DNA of 64,000 bases from Massilia violaceinigra (lineage in GTDB: Bacteria; Pseudomonadota; Gammaproteobacteria; Burkholderiales; Burkholderiaceae_D), in contig NZ_CP024608.1 of assembly GCF_002752675.1 (NCBI RefSeq), positions 5,208,001 to 5,272,000 of the forward strand. The letters run 5' to 3'. The notes beneath the pieces were generated by a model. The model did not search any database, had not been told where the DNA came from, and saw nothing but the letters and a program-made list of their open reading frames with translations. Within the stretch, counting starts at the first letter, position 1. Each line of letters opens with the position of its first letter. The translations under genes were made by a program, and so were the position numbers. Of this stretch, positions 44,739 through 53,320 are shown in pieces.

Positions 44739-47015
44739 TCAGCGCTTGTTGGGAACAACCGAGCCGACGACGTAATTGCTGCCGCGTGCCCCGGTGGCGA
44801 GCTTGAAGGCGAACAGCGCCAGGAACGCGCAGCCGACCGAGAACACCACGTCACCCGGCACGCGCAGCCACACCAGCGTTTCCATCAGCGGCGAATGGAC
44901 CACCTCGGGCGAACGGGCATACCAGGTGCCCTGCGTGACGCTGGCCCAGGCCTGGTAGATCCCGGCCGGCACCAGCGAAATAAATACCATCATCGCCAGG
45001 CCGATGTTCAGGCACCAGAACATGGGCGCGAGCAGCTTGTCGGACCAGGCGGCGCGCTCGGTCAGGCCGAGCAGGCAGAACAGCATCAGGCCGATGCCGA
45101 GCATGCCGTAGACACCGAACAGCGCTGCGTGGCCGTGGGCCGCCGTCATGTTCATGCCCTGCATGTAGTACAGCGCGATCGGGGTGTTGATGGCGAAACC
45201 GAGCAGCCCGGCGCCCACCACGTTCCAGAAACCGACCGAGATGAAGCACAGGATCGGCCATTTGTAGGCCTGGACCCAGGGCGCCGCTTTCGAGCGCTGG
45301 TAGTTTCGCCATGCTTCAACGCCGATCATCGCCAGCGGCACGACTTCGAGCGCGGAGAACATGGCGCCGATGGCGATCACGAAAGTCGGCGTGCCCGTGA
45401 AATACAGGTGGTGCAGGGTGCCCAGGATGCCGCCGAACAGGAACACGATGGTTTCGAGAATGATGGCGCTGTTGGCGGTGCTTGCGGCAATCAGGCCAAG
45501 GCGCGTGAACAGCAGCGCGATGACGGCGGTGGCGAACACCTCGAAGAAGCCCTCAACCCACAGGTGGACCAGCCACCAGCGCCAGTATTCGACCATGGCG
45601 TAGTGGGTGCGCGGACCCCAGGTCAGCGAGGTGGCGTAGAAGCCGCCGATGCACAGGGCAGCCAGGAACACCATGGCGATCAGGCCGCGGCTTTCCGATG
45701 GCTTGCGCAGGGCCGGCAGCAGGCCACGTCCGAGCAGCAGGACCCAGAACAGCAGGCCGACGAACAGCAGGATCTGCCACACGCGTCCCATGCTGGTAAA
45801 TTCCAGGCCCTGGTTGCCGATCCAGAAGCTGAAGTCGTTACCGAGGTGCTGCAGGGTGCCGAGCCAGCCGGAGATGGTGGAGCCGGCCACGATGAACAGC
45901 AGCGCGTAGAACAGCACGTTGACGCCGAGCGCCTGGTATTTCGGTTCGTGTCCCGAGATCGCGGGGGCGATATACAGGCCGGTGGCCAGCCAGGCGGTGG
46001 CGATCCACAGCACGGCGAACTGGGTGTGGATGGTGCGGCTGACGACGAACGGCAGGATCTGGCCGAGCGGGAAGCCGAAGAAGCTCTGGCCTTCGACCGC
46101 GTAGTGGGCGGTGATGATGCCCATGCCGACCTGCGTCAGGATCAGCGCGATGACGACGTAGAAGTACTTGCGGGTGGCGCGCATCGATGCCGTCGGCTTC
46201 ATGTCGAACAGCGGGTCGGCCTTGGGCGGCACGGGGTCGTCGCCTTCACCGGCGCGGCCGTGATAGAAGATCATGGCGGCGATGGCGGCGATCATCAGGA
46301 TCACGCTGGCGATCGACCAGATACCGGCGCCCGCGGTGGGGCCGTTGCCGACCAGTGGTTCGTGCGGCCAGTTGCTGGTGTAGCTGATCGCCGTTTCGCC
46401 GGGACGGTCGGTGGCGGCCGACCAGGAAGACCAGAAGATGAAGGCGGGCAGGGCGCGCAGGTCTTCCGGAGTGGACAGGCTGCCGGCGCTCATGGCGTAC
46501 TGCTCGCGCAGGGCGTCGAGTTTGGGGTCGGCGCCGAACAGGGCGCTGTAATGGGCCGCCACTTCACGCACGGCTTGCGCGCGTTCCGGCGAGAGCAGGA
46601 TGATGCCGGTACGCGCGTCCCAGGTATTGGCGCGCATCTCGCGCTTGAGGCGCTCGCTCAGGGCAGCCTGCTGCTCGAAGTCCAACTGGACGAATGGTTT
46701 GCCGAACTGTTTGGAGGCGTAGATCTCGCGCAGGGCCAGCGCTTCGCGGTGCAGCCAGTCGGCCGACCAGTCTGGCGCCAGATAGCTGCCATGGCCCCAG
46801 ACGGAGCCGAGCTGCTGGCCGCCGGCCGAGAGCCAGGCTTGCTGGCCGCGCTGGACTTCGCCTTCGGAGAACACGACTTCCCCCTGGCGGCTGGTGACTT
46901 GCTGTGGAATCGGGGGAGCGCTCAGGTAGATCTCGGTCCCGACCCAGCCGAGGACGGCGAAGGACAGGACGCAGATGACCGCGAGCCAGGTCCATAGTTT
47001 GCGTGAGGCGTGCAT
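44739..47015 (-). CDS. norZ: Quinol-dependent nitric oxide reductase (qNOR)
   Basis: A 758-residue single-subunit enzyme reducing two NO to N2O with quinol electrons. The N-terminal part carries the NorC-like periplasmic domain without a heme c motif (EGEVQRGQQAWLSAGGQQLGSVWGHGSYLAPDW). Some 12-14 helices with the NorB core follow: GFFEVFATAVIALLFTRLG, LHHLYFTGTP and AAHGHAALFGVYGMLGIGL. The lack of CxxCH and the length mark the quinol type. Divergent from nsrR; NsrR-like sites at 47065-47114 lie 50-99 bp upstream. Confidence 0.97.
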   Translation of the reverse strand: MHASRKLWTWLAVICVLSFAVLGWVGTEIYLSAPPIPQQVTSRQGEVVFSEGEVQRGQQAWLSAGGQQLGSVWGHGSYLAPDWSADWLHREALALREIYASKQFGKPFVQLDFEQQAALSERLKREMRANTWDARTGIILLSPERAQAVREVAAHYSALFGADPKLDALREQYAMSAGSLSTPEDLRALPAFIFWSSWSAATDRPGETAISYTSNWPHEPLVGNGPTAGAGIWSIASVILMIAAIAAMIFYHGRAGEGDDPVPPKADPLFDMKPTASMRATRKYFYVVIALILTQVGMGIITAHYAVEGQSFFGFPLGQILPFVVSRTIHTQFAVLWIATAWLATGLYIAPAISGHEPKYQALGVNVLFYALLFIVAGSTISGWLGTLQHLGNDFSFWIGNQGLEFTSMGRVWQILLFVGLLFWVLLLGRGLLPALRKPSESRGLIAMVFLAALCIGGFYATSLTWGPRTHYAMVEYWRWWLVHLWVEGFFEVFATAVIALLFTRLGLIAASTANSAIILETIVFLFGGILGTLHHLYFTGTPTFVIAIGAMFSALEVVPLAMIGVEAWRNYQRSKAAPWVQAYKWPILCFISVGFWNVVGAGLLGFAINTPIALYYMQGMNMTAAHGHAALFGVYGMLGIGLMLFCLLGLTERAAWSDKLLAPMFWCLNIGLAMMVFISLVPAGIYQAWASVTQGTWYARSPEVVHSPLMETLVWLRVPGDVVFSVGCAFLALFAFKLATGARGSNYVVGSVVPNKR

Positions 47016-47064
47016 GGCGTGGTTTCCTTGTTATTAGAACGGCGCGGTACAGTCCGCTCCGTTA

Positions 47065-47087
47065 AAGAAGGATTCTAAATACATCTA
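47065..47087 (-). promoter_or_regulatory. NsrR-like operator 1
   Basis: An 11-1-11 dyad. The right half AAATACATCTA matches AAATRCATCTT at 10 of 11, and the left half AAGAAGGATTC matches AAGATGYATTT at 8 of 11. It lies 50 bp upstream of norZ. Confidence 0.6.
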
Positions 47088-47091
47088 TTTA

Positions 47092-47114
47092 AACAAGCAA
47101 GTTAAATACTTCTT
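47092..47114 (-). promoter_or_regulatory. NsrR-like operator 2
   Basis: The right half AAATACTTCTT matches the NsrR half-site at 10 of 11; the left half AACAAGCAAGT at 7 of 11. It is spaced 27 bp from operator 1. Confidence 0.45.
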
Positions 47115-47142
47115 TATCCGCTGACGATGCCACCTGGATCAA

Positions 47143-47165
47143 TAGATGTATACTGGATGCCTCAT
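47143..47165 (+). promoter_or_regulatory. NsrR-like operator 3 before nsrR
   Basis: TAGATGTATAC and GGATGCCTCAT make a weaker 11-1-11 dyad (8 and 7 of 11 matches), 30 bp before the nsrR start. It would allow autoregulation. Confidence 0.4.
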
Positions 47166-47195
47166 TTAACCTGCCATCCAACCATTCCGACGCCA

Positions 47196-47645
47196 ATGCG
47201 ACTGACCGCCTATACCGATTACACCCTGCGCACCCTGATCTACCTGGGCATGCACCGCGATCGCCTGGCGACCATCCAGGACATCGCCGACGTGCACGGG
47301 ATCTCGAAGAACCATCTGATGAAGGTGGTGTACCAGCTTGGCTTGTCGGGCATGGTGGAGACGGTACGGGGCCGCAACGGGGGGCTGCGCCTCAAGCTCG
47401 AGCCCGAGCAGATCAATATCGGCGCCGTGGTGCGCCACAGCGAGACCGATTTCTACATGGCCGAGTGCTTCGATCCCGCGAGTAACGCCTGCACGCTGGC
47501 GCCGGCGTGCGCGCTCAAGGGCGTGCTGGGGGCGGCGACGGCGGCGTACCTGCGGGTGCTCGATGGGGTGACGCTGGCGGATCTGATTGCGCACAGCGCG
47601 CCCCCGGGCGGACGCGCGGACAAGGCCATCATCGTCTGGAAGTAG
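47196..47645 (+). CDS. nsrR: NO-sensing Rrf2-family repressor NsrR
   Basis: A 149-residue Fe-S regulator. The opening MRLTAYTDYTLRTLIYLG is the NsrR hallmark, with a winged helix (IQDIADVHGISKNHLMKVVYQLG). The three cluster Cys lie in ECFDPASNACTLAPACALKG. It senses NO by cluster nitrosylation and represses NO-detoxification genes. ATG 47196 gives the canonical N-terminus. Divergent from norZ, its expected target. Confidence 0.96.
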   Translation: MRLTAYTDYTLRTLIYLGMHRDRLATIQDIADVHGISKNHLMKVVYQLGLSGMVETVRGRNGGLRLKLEPEQINIGAVVRHSETDFYMAECFDPASNACTLAPACALKGVLGAATAAYLRVLDGVTLADLIAHSAPPGGRADKAIIVWK

Positions 47646-47649
47646 GGCG

Positions 47650-48957
47650 CTACGCGTTGGCGGTGTACACCATCGCAAAACCGCCGCCCGGCGTGCGGAA
47701 GTTGGTGGTCTGACCCTGGTACACGCGCGCGGCCGTCCATTGCACCTTGGCGTCGTAGGTGTAGCTGCGGATGTCGAACTTGAGCTGATCCGGCGCCTCG
47801 GCGCTGCCGCCGGTGCGCGCCGGCGGCGCCATGATCGCCTGGGCGACATAGTCGCCATCGAGGATGTCCTGCCAGGCGCGCTTGGTGAGTTTGTCGCCGC
47901 GGTAGGCCGCACGGCCGCCGTAGCCGGCCACCGGCTTGAAGAACCACTCGCGCCGCGTGCGCCACAGGCGCTCGGCCTGGTCGGCCCGCACCAGCTCCGT
48001 GTGCGGAATCCCGCGCAGCAGGATCGCGCGCGTTTCATCGGCCACGCCCAGCGCCGCCAGGTGCGCATCGTCGGTCAGCAGCGCAAGATTGCGTTTGTCG
48101 GCGTACAGCGCGTGTGCGCGCGGATGTGGCGTGAGCACCACCGCGCATGCCAGGTAGGCGTCGCGCAGCGCCGCGTGGCCGGGCGCCTCTAACATGAAAT
48201 CGGTCAGGCGGTTGTACACCAGATCGACAATCAGGTCGCCGCGCCACAGGCTGCCGGCTTCCCAGCGCAGCATCGATGGGTCGACGATCAGCGCTTCGAT
48301 GTCGTGGCGCGCAAAGAGCTGGCGAAACATCAGAAATTCCGGATACAGGTACTGGTTCTCGGGGTCGTCGTCGACGATCACGATGGTGCGCAGCGGCGTA
48401 GTGCGCCCGCCCAGGCGCCACTCGGCGCGGAACATGTCGACGATAGCCTCTTCCAGCGCCAGCGCGCGCGCCGCACCGTTGCCGGCCTCGCCGATCGCGC
48501 TGCCCCCGTGGCCGGCCCGCGCCAACGCCGCATTGAGCAGCGCGCCGCCCGCATTGGTGTTGATTTCGATGAGACCGATGGCGTCTTCGCCCACGTGAAA
48601 ATCGTAGCCGTAAAAGACGCCGCGCGCGCCCGGATCGTGGCGCGCGATGGCCGGTGCGTCGGCCAGTACCGCGGCCTGCCAGGCCGGCAGCGCGATCACC
48701 TCTTCGATCGCGCCGATCAGCTGCGCCATGCGCGCCGACTGTTCCGGCGACACGAACACCGGCAATGCGGCGAACAGATGCGGACAGCGTTCGCTGATCA
48801 ATGCAAGCACTTCCGGCCCGGCGCTGTCGTTTTGCAGCGCCTCGGCCAGTGCCGCGGCGGAAGGGCCGGCGCAAAAGCAGCTGGCATTGAGCTGGGCGGC
48901 ATCCTGCGTGGCGCAGCCGGGTTCGCAGCTGGAATCGGGTGTTGCAATGTCTTGCAT
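47650..48957 (-). CDS. ATP-grasp-like protein of unknown function
   Basis: About 435 residues. An N-terminal tail has four Cys (SSCEPGCATQ, ASCFCAGP). The body has ATP-grasp/glutathione-synthetase-like features: LIEINTNAGGALLNAAL, an ADKRNLALLTDD segment, EWFFKPVAGYGGRAAYRGDKL as a possible nucleotide Gly-loop with Lys, and DIRSYTYDAKVQW. No substrate can be named. It is convergent with nsrR (4 bp gap). Its start is 59 bp from a perfect FNR box shared with narK1, so it is probably induced with denitrification. ATG 48957 is preceded by GAGG. Confidence 0.72.
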   Translation of the reverse strand: MQDIATPDSSCEPGCATQDAAQLNASCFCAGPSAAALAEALQNDSAGPEVLALISERCPHLFAALPVFVSPEQSARMAQLIGAIEEVIALPAWQAAVLADAPAIARHDPGARGVFYGYDFHVGEDAIGLIEINTNAGGALLNAALARAGHGGSAIGEAGNGAARALALEEAIVDMFRAEWRLGGRTTPLRTIVIVDDDPENQYLYPEFLMFRQLFARHDIEALIVDPSMLRWEAGSLWRGDLIVDLVYNRLTDFMLEAPGHAALRDAYLACAVVLTPHPRAHALYADKRNLALLTDDAHLAALGVADETRAILLRGIPHTELVRADQAERLWRTRREWFFKPVAGYGGRAAYRGDKLTKRAWQDILDGDYVAQAIMAPPARTGGSAEAPDQLKFDIRSYTYDAKVQWTAARVYQGQTTNFRTPGGGFAMVYTANA

Positions 48958-49015
48958 GGGACGGCCTCGCATAGTCTTGGTCTGTCGTTATACCTCAAAA
49001 TGCGCAAATACATCA

Positions 49016-49029
49016 TTGATTCGTATCAA
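49016..49029. promoter_or_regulatory. Perfect FNR/Dnr box between ATP-grasp gene and narK1
   Basis: TTGATTCGTATCAA matches TTGAT-N4-ATCAA at all 10 positions and has the flanking T and A common in FNR sites. It is centred 65 bp from the minus-strand ATP-grasp start and 153 bp from narK1. Confidence 0.8.
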
Positions 49030-49175
49030 CACAGCTTTCTTGCCGTGTGCTGTCTAGTTCTTTTGGGCTAGAAGACTAGCCAGATTGCCGGGGGAAACTC
49101 GCCCTCAGGCTAATAGTCGTGCTTTACGGCAGCACGTAAGCTTCCTGTATCAGGTCATCGGTCCGGGAGAAGAAC

Positions 49176-50429
49176 GTGTCTAGCAAGAATCAACAACAAA
49201 TAGCGGTGCTGGCAAGCAGTACTTTCGCCTTCACCATCTGCTTCGCGATCTGGATGATGTTCGCGGTGCTCGGCATTCCGATCAAGGCGCAGCTGGGCCT
49301 GAACGAGACCGAGTTCGGCCTGCTCGCGGCAACGCCGGTGCTGAGCGGCTCGCTGGTCCGTGTTCCGCTCGGCATCTGGACCGACCGCTACGGCGGGCGC
49401 ATCGTGTTTTTCATCCTCATGCTGGTCACCGCGCTGCCGATCTGGCTGATCTCGCACGCCACCGCTTACTGGCACTTCCTGGTGCTGGGCCTGTTCGTCG
49501 GCCTGGCCGGAGGCTCGTTTTCGGTCGGCACGCCGTATGTGGCGCGCTGGTTCGGCAAGGAACGGCGCGGGCTGGCGATGGGCATCTTTGGTGCGGGCAA
49601 CTCCGGCTCGGCCCTGACCAAGTTCGTCGCTCCGGCCATCATCGCCGCCTTCGGCTGGCAGATGCTGCCCAAGGTGTACGCGGTGGCGATGCTGCTGACC
49701 GCCGCCGTGTTCTGGCTAGGCACGTACAGCGACCCCGCCCACAAGATGCCGGCTGGCGTGTCGTTCAGGGAACAGATGAAGGTGCTCAAGGACCCGCGCG
49801 TATGGCGCTACTGCCAGTACTACTCGGTCGTGTTCGGCGGCTATGTGGGCCTGGCCTTGTGGATGACCAAGTATTACGTCACCGAATACGGCTTCGACAT
49901 GGGCCTGGCCGCGCTGCTGGCGGCTTGCTTCTCGCTGCCCGGCGGCGTGCTGCGCGCGCTCGGCGGCTGGATTTCGGACAAATACGGCGCCTACAAGGTC
50001 ACCTGGTGGGTCATGTGGGTGTGCTGGGTCTGCTTCTTCCTGCTGTCCTACCCGCAGACCAACATGATCATCAAGACCGTGACCGGCAGCACCACGCTGC
50101 AAATCGGCCTCACGCCGGTGATGTTTACGGTGCTGCTGTTCGTGGTCGGGGTGGCCATGGCGGTCGGCAAGGCGTCGGTGTTCAAGTTCATCGGCGACGA
50201 CTTCAGCGACAACATCGGCGCCGTCTCGGGCGTGGTGGGGCTGGCCGGCGGCCTTGGCGGCTTCGTGCTGCCGATCCTGTTCGGCGCCCTGGTCGACCTG
50301 ACCGGCGTGCGTTCGTCCGCTTTCATGCTGCTCTACGGCACGGTGTGCGTGTCCCTGGTGTGGATGCATTTCAGCTTCAAAGACAGTGGGCGGCCCGCCG
50401 CGCCGGCCCGGCTGGCTGTCGTCGCCTAA
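49176..50429 (+). CDS. narK1: NarK1-type nitrate/nitrite MFS transporter
   Basis: A 417-residue 12-helix transporter of the nitrate-nitrite porter family. Its Gly-rich nitrate signature is in GLFVGLAGGSFSVGTPYVARWF, and the second is in GAVSGVVGLAGGLGGFVLP. The compact form and sequence fit NarK1, thought to be a nitrate/proton symporter. Start is GTG 49176 with GGGAGAAG upstream. Followed 17 bp later by a second porter. Confidence 0.93.
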   Translation: MSSKNQQQIAVLASSTFAFTICFAIWMMFAVLGIPIKAQLGLNETEFGLLAATPVLSGSLVRVPLGIWTDRYGGRIVFFILMLVTALPIWLISHATAYWHFLVLGLFVGLAGGSFSVGTPYVARWFGKERRGLAMGIFGAGNSGSALTKFVAPAIIAAFGWQMLPKVYAVAMLLTAAVFWLGTYSDPAHKMPAGVSFREQMKVLKDPRVWRYCQYYSVVFGGYVGLALWMTKYYVTEYGFDMGLAALLAACFSLPGGVLRALGGWISDKYGAYKVTWWVMWVCWVCFFLLSYPQTNMIIKTVTGSTTLQIGLTPVMFTVLLFVVGVAMAVGKASVFKFIGDDFSDNIGAVSGVVGLAGGLGGFVLPILFGALVDLTGVRSSAFMLLYGTVCVSLVWMHFSFKDSGRPAAPARLAVVA

Positions 50430-50446
50430 TTTAAAGGAGAAATCAA

Positions 50447-51832
50447 ATGAGTAAATATGTCATTGCCACCTGGGAGCCCGAACTGCCGGCCTTCTGGCAA
50501 AAGAGCGGCAAGGCGACCGCCAACCGCAATCTGTGGATTTCGATTCCGGCACTGCTGTTCGCCTTCGCCGTCTGGATGGTGTGGAGCGTGGTCGTGGTCA
50601 ACCTGCCCAATATCGGCTTCAAATACAGCACCAACCAGCTGTTCTGGCTGACCGCGCTGCCGGGCCTGTCCGGCGCGACCTTGCGCATCTTCTATTCCTT
50701 CATGGTGCCGATTTTCGGCGGGCGCAAGTGGACCACGATCTCGACCGCCTCGCTGCTCATTCCCGCCATCGGCATCGGCTTCGCGGTGCAGGACGTCAAC
50801 ACCAGCTACCCGATCATGCTGATCCTGGCCCTGCTGTGCGGTTTTGGCGGCGGCAATTTTGCCTCGTCGATGGCGAATATCAGCTTTTTCTATCCCAAGG
50901 CGCAGAAAGGCTACGCGCTCGGCATGAATGCCGGCCTGGGCAACCTGGGCGTGTCGGCGGTGCAGTTCGTGGTGCCGCTGGTGATTAGCGCCGGCGTGTT
51001 CGGCGCATTGGGCGGCGAATCGCAGCTGTGGGTCAAGGGCGGCGCCTCGAAGGCCATGTGGCTGCAGAACGCCGGCTTCATCTGGGTACCGTTCATCGCG
51101 CTCACCGCGCTCGCGTCGTGGTTCGGCATGAACGACCTGGCCTCGGCCAAGGCCTCGTTTTCGGAGCAGGCCATCATTTTCAAGCGCAAGCATAACTGGC
51201 TGATGTGCTGGCTGTACACCGGCACCTTCGGTTCCTTCATCGGGTATTCGGCCGGCTTTCCGCTGCTGATCAAGACCCAGTTCCCGGATGTCAATCCGCT
51301 CGACTACGCTTTCCTCGGACCGCTGGTCGGGGCGCTGGCGCGGGTGGCGGGCGGCATCGTGGCCGACAAGCTGGGCGGCGCGCGCGTGACCTTGTGGACC
51401 TTCGTGCTGATGATCGGGGCCGTGATCGGCGTGATCCAGTTCTTGCCGCATGGCGGCGCGGCGGGCAACTTCATGGGCTTTTTCTGGATGTTCATGCTGC
51501 TGTTCGCCGGTACCGGCGTGGGCAATGCCTCGACTTTCCGCATGATCCCGGTGATTTTCCTCACCGAACGCCAGCGCGCAGCCGAAGGCAAGGGCCAAGC
51601 CGCCAAGGAGCAGGCAATTCTAGACGCCAATAAAGAAGGCGCGGCGGTGCTCGGTTTCACCTCGGCGGTGGCGGCTTACGGCGCGTTCTTCATTCCCAAG
51701 TGCTACGGCACCTCGATCGCCCTGACCGGCGGTCCGGATGCGGCACTGTGGGGCTTCGTCGGCTTTTACGTCTCGTGCATCGCGGTCACGTGGTGGTACT
51801 ACGCGCGGCGCCGTGCGGACATGCCGTGCTGA
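50447..51832 (+). CDS. narK2: NarK2-type nitrate/nitrite antiporter
   Basis: A 461-residue MFS porter with the larger NarK2 layout. It has a WEPELPAFWQKSGKATANRNLWIS opening, LALLCGFGGGNFASSMANISFFYP (nitrate signature 1) and an extended loop near residues 365-395 (TERQRAAEGKGQAAKEQ). Expected to exchange nitrate for nitrite. AAAGGAG lies just before the ATG. Second gene of narK1-narK2-regulator-carbonic anhydrase. Confidence 0.95.
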   Translation: MSKYVIATWEPELPAFWQKSGKATANRNLWISIPALLFAFAVWMVWSVVVVNLPNIGFKYSTNQLFWLTALPGLSGATLRIFYSFMVPIFGGRKWTTISTASLLIPAIGIGFAVQDVNTSYPIMLILALLCGFGGGNFASSMANISFFYPKAQKGYALGMNAGLGNLGVSAVQFVVPLVISAGVFGALGGESQLWVKGGASKAMWLQNAGFIWVPFIALTALASWFGMNDLASAKASFSEQAIIFKRKHNWLMCWLYTGTFGSFIGYSAGFPLLIKTQFPDVNPLDYAFLGPLVGALARVAGGIVADKLGGARVTLWTFVLMIGAVIGVIQFLPHGGAAGNFMGFFWMFMLLFAGTGVGNASTFRMIPVIFLTERQRAAEGKGQAAKEQAILDANKEGAAVLGFTSAVAAYGAFFIPKCYGTSIALTGGPDAALWGFVGFYVSCIAVTWWYYARRRADMPC

Positions 51833-51846
51833 TAGCCGGAGCGGTC

Positions 51847-52527
51847 ATGGAAAAGACCCGTTTCTCGCCCCAGACCTTCCTGGCGCGGCTGCCGCTGTTC
51901 GATGCGATGTCGCCGACCGAGCTGGACGCCATCGCGGCCGGCACCAGCGAGCGCCACGTGGCGCGCGGCGACATCATCTTCCAGCGCGGCGATACCTGCA
52001 AAGGCTTTCATCTGGTGATTTTCGGCCAGGTCAAGCTGGCCGCCGGGGTGGCCAACGGCGCGGAAAAGATCATCGAGCTGATCGGCCCAGGACACAGCTT
52101 CGGCGAAGCGCTGATGTTCATGGAAAAGCCCTACATCGTCTCGGCCACGGCGCTGGCCGATTCGCTGCTGCTGCACGTGACCAAGGAAGCGGTGTTCGAC
52201 GGCATCGCGCACGACCCGGGTTTTGCCCGCAAGATGCTGGCCGGCCTGAGCCGGCGCATGCACGGCCTGATCTGCGACCTGGAATCGGTCGCCTTGCAGT
52301 CGGGCACCCAGCGTGTGATCGGCTACCTGCTGCAGGACGAGGCGACCGGGCAGGGCGCGCAGGTGACCCTGCCGGTCAGCAAGGCGGTGGTGGCGTCGCG
52401 CCTGAACCTGACGCCCGAACATTTCTCGCGCATTCTGGGCGACCTGACCATACATGGATTGATCGGCGTGCAGGGCAGGAATGTCACGATCATGAATATC
52501 GACGGCTTGCGCGAGCACGCCGGCTGA
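51847..52527 (+). CDS. Crp/Fnr-family regulator, Dnr/NnrR-like
   Basis: A 226-residue regulator with a cyclic-nucleotide-like sensor domain (ELIGPGHSFGEALMFMEKPYIVSATALADS) and a winged helix (SKAVVASRLNLTPEHFSRILGDL). It has no N-terminal Cys cluster, so it is not an oxygen-sensing FNR. It fits Dnr/NnrR-type NO-responsive activators, which bind FNR-like boxes. It lies 14 bp after narK2. It could act on the FNR-type boxes in this window, but that is inference. Confidence 0.9.
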   Translation: MEKTRFSPQTFLARLPLFDAMSPTELDAIAAGTSERHVARGDIIFQRGDTCKGFHLVIFGQVKLAAGVANGAEKIIELIGPGHSFGEALMFMEKPYIVSATALADSLLLHVTKEAVFDGIAHDPGFARKMLAGLSRRMHGLICDLESVALQSGTQRVIGYLLQDEATGQGAQVTLPVSKAVVASRLNLTPEHFSRILGDLTIHGLIGVQGRNVTIMNIDGLREHAG

Positions 52528-52539
52528 ACGGAGCACGAC

Positions 52540-53226
52540 ATGCAAGACATCGAGAAGTTCGTACGCGGTTTCAGCCGCTTCCAGCAGCAGTATTTCAGCG
52601 AGGATCATGGCGTCTACGACACCTTGCGCGGCGGACAGCGCCCCAGCACCTTGCTGATCGGCTGCTGCGATTCGCGGGTCGATCCGATGCTGCTGACCGG
52701 CAGCGGTCCGGGCGATATGTTCGTGGTGCGCAATATCGCCAATCTGGTGCCGCCATGCACGCCGGACGCGCCGCCGGGCGTCAGTTCGGCTATCGAGTTC
52801 GCCATCTGCAACCTGGAAGTGGCGCGGGTGATCGTGCTCGGGCATGCGCGCTGCGGCGGCATTCGCGCCTTGCTCGCGCCCCAGCCGCTGGAACCGGAGC
52901 AGCGCGAAACCGGATTCGTCGAGCGCTGGATGCGCATCGCCGAACCGGTGCGGGTGCGCGTCATGCGCGACCTGGCGCACAAGAGTTCGGAAGAGCGGCA
53001 CAAGGCGTGCGAACAGGCCAGCATCCTGCAGTCGCTCGACAACCTGCTGACCTACCCGTGGGTCAAACGCAGGGTGGAGGAGGGCAAGCTGGTGCTGCAC
53101 GGCTGGTATTTCGATATCGACAGCGGCGCGCTGATGGGCTATTCGGCGCGCCAGCAACAGTTTTTGCCGATGGTGTGCCCGATCGATGCGGTCAAGGGAC
53201 GGGTGCTGCCGGCTGGCACGCCGTGA
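52540..53226 (+). CDS. Beta-class carbonic anhydrase
   Basis: A 228-residue zinc enzyme interconverting CO2 and bicarbonate. Zinc ligands are CDSRVDP and HARCGG (Cys, Asp/Arg dyad, His, Cys). GDMFVVRNIANLVPP is conserved. No signal peptide, so cytoplasmic. It begins 12 bp after the Crp/Fnr gene and is likely in the narK transcript, an unusual partner for nitrate transport. Confidence 0.95.
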   Translation: MQDIEKFVRGFSRFQQQYFSEDHGVYDTLRGGQRPSTLLIGCCDSRVDPMLLTGSGPGDMFVVRNIANLVPPCTPDAPPGVSSAIEFAICNLEVARVIVLGHARCGGIRALLAPQPLEPEQRETGFVERWMRIAEPVRVRVMRDLAHKSSEERHKACEQASILQSLDNLLTYPWVKRRVEEGKLVLHGWYFDIDSGALMGYSARQQQFLPMVCPIDAVKGRVLPAGTP

Positions 53227-53320
53227 GGGTGCGCCGTTCAAACAGGCGCAGGTTAAAGGCTTGCATGAAAAATTTCCACGTGGCACACTTTGTGATTGCC
53301 AATTTCCGTATCTGCCCACC

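Noticed and set aside
44670..46997. 775-codon plus-strand frame opposite norZ
   Set aside because: Low-complexity Gln/Asp/Arg/His product, an antisense artefact of norZ.
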